A stretch of DNA of 64,000 bases from Flavobacterium degerlachei (GTDB lineage Bacteria > Bacteroidota > Bacteroidia > Flavobacteriales > Flavobacteriaceae). This document shows, one piece after another, positions 8,305 to 15,957 of the stretch; position 1 is the stretch's first letter; the number at the start of each line of letters is the position of its first letter. The stretch lies in NCBI RefSeq assembly GCF_900106645.1, contig NZ_FNMV01000001.1, forward strand, positions 434,001 through 498,000, read 5' to 3'. A model generated the notes under the pieces. The model was not told where the DNA came from. It was given only the letters and a program-made list of their open reading frames with translations, and did no database searches. The position numbers and the translations under genes are program-made.

Positions 8305-10053
8305 ATGAAAAGATATTTGATTTTAATACTAATCAGTTTTCAAGGACTTTTGGCTCAAGTGCAGTTTGAAGCCAAAGTCAGTAAAACAACACTTGGATTA
8401 AACGAAAGACTTCGTATTGATTTTGCCATGAATATTGATGGCGATAACTTTAATGAACCTTCTTTTGATGGATTTAGAGTAATTGCAGGACCTAGCCAGC
8501 AAGTGAGTCAATCATGGGTAAATGGTAGGAGCTCTTTCGAAAAAATCTATTCCTATTATTTGTTACCAAATCAAAAAGGGAACTTGGTAATCAAGCAGGC
8601 TACAATTGAGTATAATGGACAAGTATATAAAACATCTCCTATAAAAATCAACGTTACTGCAGCTGTAGAGCAACCTAAAGATCCTAATGATACCAGTGTT
8701 TCTGCAGATAATAACGTATATCTTGTTGCCGATATTTCTAAAATGAATCCCTATGTCAACGAACCAATTACGATCGTTTATAAATTGTATTTTACCAATG
8801 TGGGAATCTCCAATTTTAGAGAATTAAACAAGCCTAAATACAATGATTTCTGGAGTCAAAACATAGAAATTAAGCAACTTGTTGCCGAAGAAGGCATGTT
8901 TAAAGGCGAAAATTACCGTTTTGTTGTATTGAAAAAAACAGTTTTGTATCCTCAAAAATCCGGTAAGCTTAGTATTGAGCCTTTGTCAATGGATATTGAT
9001 GTGCAACTCCCTAGCAATAGAAGAGATGTGTTTGGTCGAATGATCTTGACTGAAGGGAATAAAAGAGTATCAGCTGGAGCAAAAACCATAACGGTGAAAG
9101 CACTACCGGAAAAAGGCAGACCAGATGATTTCTCAGGGGCAGTGGGTAATTTTGATTTTAAAGTTACACCTAGCAAAACAAACCTTAAAAACGGGGAAAG
9201 TCTTGATTTAATAGTGAGTGTTACAGGTAAGGGAAATATGAAGTTATTTACTTTGCCAAAACCGGTAGTTCCTAATGCATTAGAGATGTATGATGCTGTT
9301 CACAATGAACAAGTCAATACTTCGTTGTCAGGAATGTCAGGAAAGGTATCAGACAGTTACACAATTGTACCGCAATACAAAGGAAACTATCCTGTTAAAC
9401 CGATGCAATTTTCTTATTTCGATTTAGGATCTGGAACATACAAAACGATAACTTCTGATGAGGTAATGATTAATGTGCTTGAAGGACCTACGGATACCAG
9501 AACTGCTGAAAATGGTAATTCGAAGAACAATAAAAATAGAATTTCAAGCCAAGAACAATTCAAGTTCATAAAACTAAAAACGAATCTTTTGGCGAAAGCT
9601 CAAAATGATTTCTTTGGTTCTCAATTGTATTTTGGTTTAGTATTGTTGCCGTTTTTAATGTTGCCTCTAATTGTTTTATTCAAAAAGAAAAAAGAAGCTA
9701 TTGATGGTGATGTCGTAGGAAATAGGATTAGAAGGAACAATAAATTAGCTAAGAAATATTTGTCGGAAGCCAAGAAACAAATCAATAACAAGGAGCCTTT
9801 TTATGTTGCCTTAGAAAAAGCGATGCATAATTTCTTGAAAGCTAAATTGCATATCGAAACTTCGGAAATGAGCAAGGACAATATAAAAGAACTGTTATTA
9901 GGCAAAAATGCGAGTTCAGAAGGGGTGAACGATTTTATTGCTCTTACTGAAAATTGTGAAATCGCTAGATATGCTCCTGCCTCAAGCACGACAATTCAGA
10001 AGGATTATGATAAGGCGGTTGCAATAATATCAGAACTGGAAAAGCAGATATAA
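8305..10053 (+). CDS. batD: BatD, large extracytoplasmic Bat protein
   Basis: This is a 582-residue BatD protein. The ATG at 8305 is preferred over an upstream TTG because it places the signal peptide (MKRYLILILISFQGLLAQ) at the N-terminus. Most of the protein (20-430) is the BatD family region, predicted as beta-sandwich repeats outside the inner membrane. A membrane helix lies at about 436-461 and a cytoplasmic helical tail follows. Typical BatD elements include a FDGFRVIAGPS segment near 50 and a CARYAP-like motif (CEIARYAP) near 555. It is thought to scaffold the VWA/TPR complex. It follows batC by 80 bp and batE starts 38 bp later. Confidence 0.92.
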   Translation: MKRYLILILISFQGLLAQVQFEAKVSKTTLGLNERLRIDFAMNIDGDNFNEPSFDGFRVIAGPSQQVSQSWVNGRSSFEKIYSYYLLPNQKGNLVIKQATIEYNGQVYKTSPIKINVTAAVEQPKDPNDTSVSADNNVYLVADISKMNPYVNEPITIVYKLYFTNVGISNFRELNKPKYNDFWSQNIEIKQLVAEEGMFKGENYRFVVLKKTVLYPQKSGKLSIEPLSMDIDVQLPSNRRDVFGRMILTEGNKRVSAGAKTITVKALPEKGRPDDFSGAVGNFDFKVTPSKTNLKNGESLDLIVSVTGKGNMKLFTLPKPVVPNALEMYDAVHNEQVNTSLSGMSGKVSDSYTIVPQYKGNYPVKPMQFSYFDLGSGTYKTITSDEVMINVLEGPTDTRTAENGNSKNNKNRISSQEQFKFIKLKTNLLAKAQNDFFGSQLYFGLVLLPFLMLPLIVLFKKKKEAIDGDVVGNRIRRNNKLAKKYLSEAKKQINNKEPFYVALEKAMHNFLKAKLHIETSEMSKDNIKELLLGKNASSEGVNDFIALTENCEIARYAPASSTTIQKDYDKAVAIISELEKQI

Positions 10054-10091
10054 AATTGATGATCAGCTATACAATTGACAATTGAAATAAA

Positions 10092-10835
10092 ATGAAAAAT
10101 ATTTTTTATATACTATTACTGACTACCCAATTTTTCTTTGCCCAAAATGGCTTTGAAACAGGGAATGATTTATATCAAAAAGGCAAATACAATGAAGCGG
10201 TTGCGGCTTACGAAAATGTTTTGAAATCTAAAAAACAGTCGGCCGAATTGTATTTTAACCTTGGGAACAGCTATTACAAGCTCAACAAAGTGGCGCCAGC
10301 AATTTATAATTACGAAAAAGCATTAGTACTTAGTCCAAATGATAGCGATGTACTGACCAATTTACGCTTTGCTCAAAAGCGAACCATCGATGAGGTAAAA
10401 GTTATTCCTAAAGTGGGTTTTGGTAAATTACTTCGTGATTTTACGGCTATCTATCATTACAATACTTGGGCGTGGATTTCGGTTTCATTTTCTGTATTGT
10501 TTTTATTGTCGTTTTTGGGCTATTATTTTTCTCAATTGACACTGTCCAAAAGAATATTTTTCTTCGGAATGTTTATTATGTTTGTTTTACTACTGATTAG
10601 TGTTGCTGCAGCAATTTTCGAAAACAGCCATTATAAAAACGAAATACCAGCAGTAGTTTTTGCCGAAATGATAGAGGTAAAAGCGGAACCTCAAAGATCA
10701 GCATCTAATGTTGTGACACTGCACGAAGGCACAAAAGTTTTCGTAAAAGAAACAGTAGAAAACTGGAAGAAAATCCAATTGACGGACGGTACCGAAGGTT
10801 GGATTGAAACATCTGCCATTAAAGAAGTGAAGTAA
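10092..10835 (+). CDS. batE: BatE, TPR and SH3 domain protein
   Basis: This is the last gene of the Bat operon, 247 residues. It has a signal peptide (1-17), two TPR units (about 24-84; NGFETGNDLYQKGKYNEAV and AELYFNLGNSYYKLNK), two membrane helices (about 130-147 and 154-175) and a C-terminal bacterial SH3 domain (about 180-247; VVTLHEGTKVFVKE, GWIETSAIKEV). SH3 domains of this sort often bind cell-wall or protein ligands in the periplasm. It is convergent with cvpA, 44 bp away, and I see no clear terminator in between. Confidence 0.92.
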   Translation: MKNIFYILLLTTQFFFAQNGFETGNDLYQKGKYNEAVAAYENVLKSKKQSAELYFNLGNSYYKLNKVAPAIYNYEKALVLSPNDSDVLTNLRFAQKRTIDEVKVIPKVGFGKLLRDFTAIYHYNTWAWISVSFSVLFLLSFLGYYFSQLTLSKRIFFFGMFIMFVLLLISVAAAIFENSHYKNEIPAVVFAEMIEVKAEPQRSASNVVTLHEGTKVFVKETVENWKKIQLTDGTEGWIETSAIKEVK

Positions 10836-10879
10836 TTCGGCTTTCTAAGTTGGGAACTTTATCAGATAAGGGAATGATT

Positions 10880-11401
10880 TTAAACAGGCTCGCTTTCTTT
10901 TTTCTTTTTAAAATCATTGTACCAGGTCTCCAGTGAGGGATAAATGTATTTTGAAGTCTCTTGAATTGGATTATAAAACAAGGAGTTGTCGAGAGTTTCC
11001 TCTTTGACAATCATATTGTTTATATTGATTTTCTGAAAAAGATTCAATACAATACTCAGAAGTAGTATGGTTTTGACAACACTAAAAAATCCCCCTGCCA
11101 GTTTATTTATCCATCCCAAAAAAGCAAAGTCCATGATTCCGGTAAAGACCTTTGCCAGGACATGTACTGCTAAAACTACAGCTATAAAAGTCAGTGCAAA
11201 AGCAATTATCTCTATATATTTTGGCGACCAAGAAACGTGACCAGTAAGTGCTTTTCGGACTACATATGAGAATTTTATGGCGATGTAGATTCCCAGTATT
11301 AATGAAATCAAAGAAGCCAATTCTATAAATAGACCGTTTTTTATTCCTTTAAACAAGGCGTAAATAAGTAAGGAACCTAAAACAATATCTAAAAAACTCA
11401 T
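10880..11401 (-). CDS. CvpA family membrane protein
   Basis: This is a 173-residue inner-membrane protein of the CvpA family. The open frame continues to 11677, but the upstream 92 codons are an artefact of purine-rich repeat DNA, and the family begins at MSFLDIVLGSLLIYALFKG (ATG at 11401). Four hydrophobic segments are visible at about 3-20, 25-45, 65-90 and 100-125. A soluble tail with several aromatic residues ends in KKKKESEPV. CvpA proteins have been linked to colicin V export, purine-related growth and envelope homeostasis; the exact function is unknown. It is divergent from the small gene at 11628. Confidence 0.88.
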   Translation of the reverse strand: MSFLDIVLGSLLIYALFKGIKNGLFIELASLISLILGIYIAIKFSYVVRKALTGHVSWSPKYIEIIAFALTFIAVVLAVHVLAKVFTGIMDFAFLGWINKLAGGFFSVVKTILLLSIVLNLFQKININNMIVKEETLDNSLFYNPIQETSKYIYPSLETWYNDFKKKKESEPV

Positions 11402-11627
11402 AGTTAAAGAATAAAAAGAATAGAACAAAGATAGAAGAATAAAGAAAATAGAGGGAAGAACTGGGAGAAAAGAAAGTAAAAGAGGGAAGTCTTTAAAAGA
11501 ATAAAGAAAATAGAGAATAGAATATCCCGAAGTCAAAAACCTAGTTCCTATCTTTGCAAAAATCAATTTTTTAAAACTCAAAGGATGAAGTCTTTTCTCT
11601 TTATTCTTTATTATATTTTCAAAAAAA
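11402..11627. repeat. Purine-rich intergenic repeats between cvpA and the 11628 gene
   Basis: The word AGAATAAAGAAAATAGAG occurs twice as a direct repeat, once near 11433 and once near 11499. The related TAAAGAATAAA at 11404 has an inverted counterpart, CTTTATTCTTTA, near 11600. The strand bias leaves the minus strand open as a long spurious extension of cvpA. A TATCTTTG -7 box lies inside this region at 11549. Confidence 0.6.
11549..11556 (+). promoter_or_regulatory. Candidate -7 box upstream of the 11628 gene
   Basis: TATCTTTG matches the Bacteroidota TAnnTTTG consensus and lies 71 bp before the ATG. I see no convincing -33 element. Confidence 0.45.
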
Positions 11628-11984
11628 ATGTCAAGAGACACACAACTTAAAGACCGCTGGGAAAAGCTGGTTAACATACTTTCAGATCAATTTTCGCAAG
11701 GTGAAGATTTAGATTTGGATGCCATCATTTATTTAATCGGAGTACAAGAACTTGGAAAGGTTCACAATGAATATAAAAAAGACGAGAAACTAAATTTGAT
11801 GCATATCGCGATATGCAGATTATTAGAACCTTATGGTTTCTATGAATTCGAGTTTTTTGACGAAGACGGTTGGCCGCATTATAGAGTCAAAGAAGAATTG
11901 CCACCGCTAAAAGCGGGTGAACAATCCGTTTTGATGAAAGAGGCAATTGTCAGCTATTTTATAGAAAGAGAAGTTATAGATTAG
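11628..11984 (+). CDS. Conserved hypothetical protein, Bacteroidota type
   Basis: This is a small acidic cytoplasmic protein of 118 residues that I recognise only as a conserved unknown of Flavobacteriia. It has no signal peptide or membrane segment. The N-terminal half is helical (DRWEKLVNILSDQF, LDAIIYLIGVQELGKV), and the C-terminal half contains the aromatic-rich conserved stretch GFYEFEFFDEDGWPHYR. It stands alone on the plus strand between cvpA (divergent) and pheS. A -7 box occurs 71 bp upstream. No function can be assigned. Confidence 0.82.
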   Translation: MSRDTQLKDRWEKLVNILSDQFSQGEDLDLDAIIYLIGVQELGKVHNEYKKDEKLNLMHIAICRLLEPYGFYEFEFFDEDGWPHYRVKEELPPLKAGEQSVLMKEAIVSYFIEREVID

Positions 11985-12049
11985 TGATCTGTAAATAGTT
12001 TTAAGTGTTCGGCTAAAATAATTTAGGACATATAAAATGTAGTTATGTT

Positions 12050-12126
12050 TTTAAACTTTAAAAAAAATGAAAAGACAAGTACAAAAGCAATCTAACAATT
12101 TAGAATGGAAACTTTAAACTTTAAAC
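12050..12126. repeat. AAACTTTAAAC words upstream of pheS
   Basis: TTTAAACTTTAAA at 12050 and AAACTTTAAACTTTAAAC at 12109-12126 repeat the word found at 2221-2234 after moxR. The two arms are partly self-complementary. Nothing else was recognised in the 188-bp gap apart from the pheS promoter box. Confidence 0.5.
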
Positions 12127-12148
12127 GGGATACCTAAAACAAATTTTG

Positions 12149-12156
12149 TAATTTTG
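12149..12156 (+). promoter_or_regulatory. Promoter -7 box of pheS
   Basis: TAATTTTG followed by CAC is a perfect TAnnTTTG match 16 bp before the first ATG. A start of transcription near 12163 would leave a very short leader. The -33 element is not obvious. Confidence 0.6.
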
Positions 12157-12172
12157 CACTCGCAATTATTGG

Positions 12173-13198
12173 ATGAAAATGATAGACAAGATAAAAGAAT
12201 ATATTGGTGAAGCACAAGCTTTCTCAACACAAAACCCAGCAGAATTAGAAGCGTTCCGAATTAAATTTCTAGGAAGTAAAGGACTACTAAAAGAGTTTTT
12301 TGCTGAATTCAAAAATGTTCCTAACGAACAAAAAAAGGAATTTGGACAAGTAATTAACTTGCTTAAAACTTCAGCTGAAGAAAAAGTGAAATCCATTCAG
12401 GAATCTTTGGAAAACAAAGAAGAAAGTAAAGGATTTTATGGTGATTTGACAAGATCTGGCGAGCCGGTTACTATTGGTTCACGTCACCCTATATCATTGG
12501 TGAAAAACCAAATTATTGATATCTTTTCAAACATTGGGTTCAACGTTTCTGAAGGACCGGAAATCGAAGATGATTGGCATAATTTCACAGCATTAAACTT
12601 ACCGGAATACCATCCGGCGCGTGATATGCAGGATACTTTTTTCATTCAAACAGATCCAGATATTCTGTTGCGTACACACACATCATCTGTGCAAGTGCGT
12701 TACATGGAAAACAATAAACCGCCTATACGTACTATTTCTCCGGGAAGAGTTTTTCGTAATGAAGCCGTTTCGTCTCGTTCGCATTGTATTTTTCACCAAG
12801 TGGAAGGACTTTATATTGATAAAGACGTTTCGTTTGCTGATTTAAAGCAAACCTTGTTGCATTTTACAAAGGAGATGTTCGGAAAATCAAAAATCCGTTT
12901 GCGTCCTTCTTACTTTCCATTTACGGAACCAAGTGCTGAAATTGATATTTATTGGGGACTAAAAACCGAAACTGATTACAGAATTACCAAAGGAACCGGA
13001 TGGTTAGAAATTGGTGGTTGCGGAATGGTAGACCCTAATGTACTTAAAAACTGTGGTATCGATCCAGAAGAATATACTGGTTTTGCTTTCGGAATGGGAA
13101 TCGAAAGAATTGCCATGCTGAACTATCAAATTGGTGATATTCGTATGTTTTATGAAAACGATGTTCGTTTCTTGGAGCAATTCAAAGCGAGTATTTAA
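12173..13198 (+). CDS. pheS: Phenylalanyl-tRNA synthetase alpha subunit
   Basis: This is the catalytic alpha chain of the (alpha-beta)2 enzyme that charges tRNA-Phe; 341 residues is normal for the family. The N-terminal coiled-coil that contacts tRNA covers about 1-85. Class II motif 2 is RVFRNEAVSSRSHCIFHQVEG and motif 3 is GFAFGMGIERIAML near the C-terminus. Two ATGs lie six bases apart (12173 and 12179), and either could be the start. The beta subunit gene is not adjacent, as is usual in Bacteroidota. A repeat element with long hairpin begins 13 bp after the stop. Confidence 0.97.
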   Translation: MKMIDKIKEYIGEAQAFSTQNPAELEAFRIKFLGSKGLLKEFFAEFKNVPNEQKKEFGQVINLLKTSAEEKVKSIQESLENKEESKGFYGDLTRSGEPVTIGSRHPISLVKNQIIDIFSNIGFNVSEGPEIEDDWHNFTALNLPEYHPARDMQDTFFIQTDPDILLRTHTSSVQVRYMENNKPPIRTISPGRVFRNEAVSSRSHCIFHQVEGLYIDKDVSFADLKQTLLHFTKEMFGKSKIRLRPSYFPFTEPSAEIDIYWGLKTETDYRITKGTGWLEIGGCGMVDPNVLKNCGIDPEEYTGFAFGMGIERIAMLNYQIGDIRMFYENDVRFLEQFKASI

Positions 13199-13211
13199 TT
13201 AATAAGAATTA

Positions 13212-13294
13212 GGAGCTATTTCCAGCTATTCGTTACAATCTTTTCTTGTTTTAAAGAAAAACAAGAAAAGGATTTTCACTTCTATCTGGGCTAG
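13212..13294 (+). repeat. Dispersed palindromic element, copy 1
   Basis: This is one of three related elements (others at 43913 and 59042), all in the same orientation. It begins GGAGCTATTTCCAGCT and ends ATCTGGGCTAG. The apical hairpin is ATCTTTTCTTGTTTT, loop AAAG, then AAAACAAGAAAAGGAT, with one unpaired G conserved in all copies. The outer pair CCAG/CTGG encloses it. Compared with copy 2 the stem bases differ but still pair. Confidence 0.85.
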
Positions 13295-13350
13295 AAAGTT
13301 CTAAACAATACTATTTTGTGTCTTCGATACAGCATAGCAAAACATAAGTA

Positions 13351-13758
13351 ATGAAAAAAGACATCATCATCCCCGAAGTGGAAAACGTATTTTTAGCTGC
13401 CGTTCAAGAATGGAGTGACGATTTCATGGAGAAAGTCTGGTATGCTTATTTAATTAACGATAGCGACTTTCTTATAGAAAGTGTTATGGTTGTTTCAAAG
13501 GCTTTTGGAACCATAGATGGCGAAATGAAAAAAACGTCCTTATTGCGTCATGCTTATGTTGAAGTGCAGCCGGTTTCAGTTGTAAAGATTGAAATGATGG
13601 AGAAAAGTGTTTTATTACTCAACAATGAGTTTATGGTTACTTTTTTCATTGGGAATAAACTATACGACAAGAAATTTATTTTTAAAGCAAATTCTATAAA
13701 TGAAGAAGCGACCGAAGAAGTGCCTATATTATTTGTTGAGGGTGTCATTGTGAGGTAA
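13351..13758 (+). CDS. Conserved hypothetical protein, Flavobacteriia
   Basis: This is a 135-residue soluble protein without signal peptide or membrane helix. It is rich in alternating hydrophobic residues and probably forms a compact beta-sheet fold (VWYAYLINDSDFLIESVMVVSKAFG, HAYVEVQPVSVVKIEMM). I recognise it only as a conserved unknown often found downstream of pheS. It lies 152 bp after pheS, with the palindromic element between them, and is followed by a strong bidirectional terminator. No catalytic motif is visible. Confidence 0.8.
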   Translation: MKKDIIIPEVENVFLAAVQEWSDDFMEKVWYAYLINDSDFLIESVMVVSKAFGTIDGEMKKTSLLRHAYVEVQPVSVVKIEMMEKSVLLLNNEFMVTFFIGNKLYDKKFIFKANSINEEATEEVPILFVEGVIVR

Positions 13759-13778
13759 GGCTTGTTCTATAATCATAA

Positions 13779-13827
13779 AAAAACCACGTTTATTACTGTT
13801 TACAAACAGAAATAAATGTGGTTTTTT
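13779..13827. terminator. Bidirectional terminator between convergent genes
   Basis: AAAAACCACGTTTATT (13779) pairs with AATAAATGTGGTTTTTT (13811-13827), with one G-T pair. T-runs on both strands serve the 13351 gene on the plus strand and the gpsA operon on the minus strand. Confidence 0.85.
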
Positions 13828-13868
13828 ATTTGGACTAATATTGTGAACTGTCTGCTTATATTTTGAAT

Positions 13869-14621
13869 TTAAAACGAAGAAACTTTTGTCAGTTTGTCTG
13901 TGGCTAAAAGGCTTGCGTCTTTATTTACATACCAAGTTCTTACTTTTGGTATTTTAATCCCAGAGAAAACCTCTTGTTCGCTTAGCACAATGTATTCTCC
14001 GTCGTTTTTAGTTACGTTGTGATAAAATTGATATATTTCCATCGCATACGTTTTTGGATCAAAATAAAAGAGCCAAGAGTCTTTTCCGATGCCTTCCTCA
14101 TATTTGACTTTTAAAATCAAATATTCTTTACCCATGAATTCTTTTTTCTCAACAACAGGATCGATAATTGTTCCTGGATCATTAAGTTTCATTGGCAAAC
14201 CGTATAAAAATGTATAGTAGTTGCGCATGAATTTTGCCCTAGTTTCAGTTAAGTTGTAGGCTTTGGCCTCTTCGTCACTAAATTCTGTTTTGCCATTTAA
14301 ACTAAAAGAGGGTTTGTTTTTATTTACAATATGCTCCACTTTATTCTCGTTTTTAAACGAACTCAGTTTAAAATATTCTTGTGGTAAATCAATACTTATT
14401 TCGCTCAGGCGTTGATTGCCGTTAGGCATTTGCATTTCTATGAAAAGCTTTCCTTTAAATTGACTCCAATTGTTGTTTGGGTCATGATATTCAATAGTTT
14501 TCTTTAGTAAATCCAATCCTGTCATCTGCTGGGCAGAAGTTTGGAAAACAACAAAAAAACAAATCAAAAGCAAGCTTCTTTGTAATAATACAGATGTTCT
14601 TTTGAATAAAATGACAGCCAT
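13869..14621 (-). CDS. Secreted DUF6503-type protein
   Basis: This is a 250-residue exported protein. A basic N-region and a hydrophobic core (about 14-28) end at QTSAQQ, a likely signal peptidase I site. The mature part is predominantly beta structure with conserved stretches WSQFKGKLFIEM and YGLPMKLNDPGT and a DSWLFYFDPKTYAMEIYQFYH core. I believe it belongs to the DUF6503 family of Bacteroidota, possibly lipid- or lipoprotein-binding (a LolA-like fold is conceivable but unproven). It lies 43 bp downstream of gpsA on the same strand and is likely co-transcribed with it. Confidence 0.78.
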   Translation of the reverse strand: MAVILFKRTSVLLQRSLLLICFFVVFQTSAQQMTGLDLLKKTIEYHDPNNNWSQFKGKLFIEMQMPNGNQRLSEISIDLPQEYFKLSSFKNENKVEHIVNKNKPSFSLNGKTEFSDEEAKAYNLTETRAKFMRNYYTFLYGLPMKLNDPGTIIDPVVEKKEFMGKEYLILKVKYEEGIGKDSWLFYFDPKTYAMEIYQFYHNVTKNDGEYIVLSEQEVFSGIKIPKVRTWYVNKDASLLATDKLTKVSSF

Positions 14622-14664
14622 GTTTTTTATATTTAGGTAAAATTGCTTTTCTAAGACGAACTAA

Positions 14665-15660
14665 TTAATCAAGTTTGTCTGTTAATTCTTTAAAGGTAGC
14701 TTTAGCATCTTTTCCTTCATATAAAATTTGATAGACAGCATCAATAATAGGTGTTTTTGCACCATATCCTTGATTCAGTTTATAGGCGCTTTTTGTAGCG
14801 TAATATCCTTCAGAAACCATACTCATTTCTAGCATTGCGCTTTTCACTGTATATCCCTTGCCAATCATGTTTCCAAATGTTCTATTTCTTGAAAAAACGG
14901 AATATCCAGTCACTAATAAATCACCTAAATAAGCCGAATCATTAATGTTTCGTTTCATTTTATGAACTTTCTTGATGAATTTTTTCATTTCTCGGATACC
15001 ATTACTCATCAAAACTGATTGGAAGTTATCTCCATAACCTAGTCCATGAGCAATACCGGCAGCGATAGCATAAATGTTTTTCAACATAGCAGCATATTCA
15101 GTCCCTATGATATCATCAGTAATTTTGGTTTTAATGAAATTGCCAGCTAAAGTATTGGCTACAATTTCTGCCTTAGTGGCATCGCCACAAGCGATAGTTA
15201 GGTAGGACAAGCGTTCCAAAGCCACTTCTTCAGCGTGACATGGACCTGTGATAACGCCAATGTTATAATAAGGAATATCGTATTTGAAGTGAAAATGTTC
15301 TCCCACAATCATGCTCGTTTCTGGAACAATACCTTTAATGGCCGAGAATATTACCTTGTCTTGTAGTGAGACGGTAAGTTTTTCTAGCTCACCATTTAAG
15401 AAAGCAGAAGGGATTGCAAATATGATGTAGTCAGCATAAGCAACAGCTTCATTAATATCGCTGGTCAGTTTAAGTTTGTTTGTGTCAAACTCTACTGCAC
15501 TTAAATAATTAGGATTGTGCTTGTAGGTTTTAATATGTTCAATGGCAGATTCATTACGCATATACCATGAAACTTCAGAAAGATTTACACACAGCATTTT
15601 TGTAATTGCCGTTGCCCAACTTCCTCCACCAATCACTGCAAATTTTATATTTTTGGTCAT
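14665..15660 (-). CDS. gpsA: Glycerol-3-phosphate dehydrogenase [NAD(P)+]
   Basis: This is the cytoplasmic enzyme that reduces dihydroxyacetone phosphate to sn-glycerol 3-phosphate, the backbone for phospholipid synthesis. The Rossmann nucleotide site is VIGGGSWATA near 9-18. Substrate-site motifs are SAIKGI, GPCHAEEV and KNIYAIAAG, the last holding the catalytic lysine. The N-terminal domain is followed by the all-helical C-terminal domain, giving 331 residues from the ATG at 15660. The frame is open seven codons further to a TTG, which I do not favour. The unknown secreted protein follows in the same transcript. Confidence 0.96.
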   Translation of the reverse strand: MTKNIKFAVIGGGSWATAITKMLCVNLSEVSWYMRNESAIEHIKTYKHNPNYLSAVEFDTNKLKLTSDINEAVAYADYIIFAIPSAFLNGELEKLTVSLQDKVIFSAIKGIVPETSMIVGEHFHFKYDIPYYNIGVITGPCHAEEVALERLSYLTIACGDATKAEIVANTLAGNFIKTKITDDIIGTEYAAMLKNIYAIAAGIAHGLGYGDNFQSVLMSNGIREMKKFIKKVHKMKRNINDSAYLGDLLVTGYSVFSRNRTFGNMIGKGYTVKSAMLEMSMVSEGYYATKSAYKLNQGYGAKTPIIDAVYQILYEGKDAKATFKELTDKLD

Positions 15661-15888
15661 CTTTTCATTAAATTTAACCAAAAGTACTTAAAAATGGATT
15701 AATTAAACAAATAAATAATTGAAGATGTCGTAAGGTATATTGGGATGTAGACATGGAAAATTAAATTAAAATGAATTTTATTATAATAATGCGCAATAAA
15801 GCTAATTTATTAACGTTTGAACCTAATATAAATTAAGATTTTAATTAAAAATGAGAATTGAATTAGTTAGTTTTGTTTTGGTGTTATG

Positions 15889-15926
15889 AAAAAGGCGTCC
15901 TGAATTAAATTCACGAACGCCTTTTT
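15889..15926. terminator. Terminator after the YqhD-like gene
   Basis: AAAAAGGCGT (15889) pairs with ACGCCTTTTT (15917-15926), and the loop carries an inner TGAATT/AATTCA stem. It is 31 bp past the stop of the minus-strand dehydrogenase. The remaining roughly 230 bp up to gpsA is AT-rich upstream sequence with nothing else recognised. Confidence 0.85.
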
Positions 15927-15957
15927 ATTTAACCCTAAATGATTCTAGTTTTTAGAA

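Noticed and set aside
10836..10879. Terminator between batE and cvpA
   Set aside because: Only a weak AAGTTGGGAACTT-like inverted sequence is present, without a T-run on either strand.
11402..11677. N-terminal 92-codon extension of the CvpA frame
   Set aside because: The extension is coded by purine-rich repeats, overlaps the start of the divergent gene at 11628 and is absent from the family; the ATG at 11401 gives the normal length.
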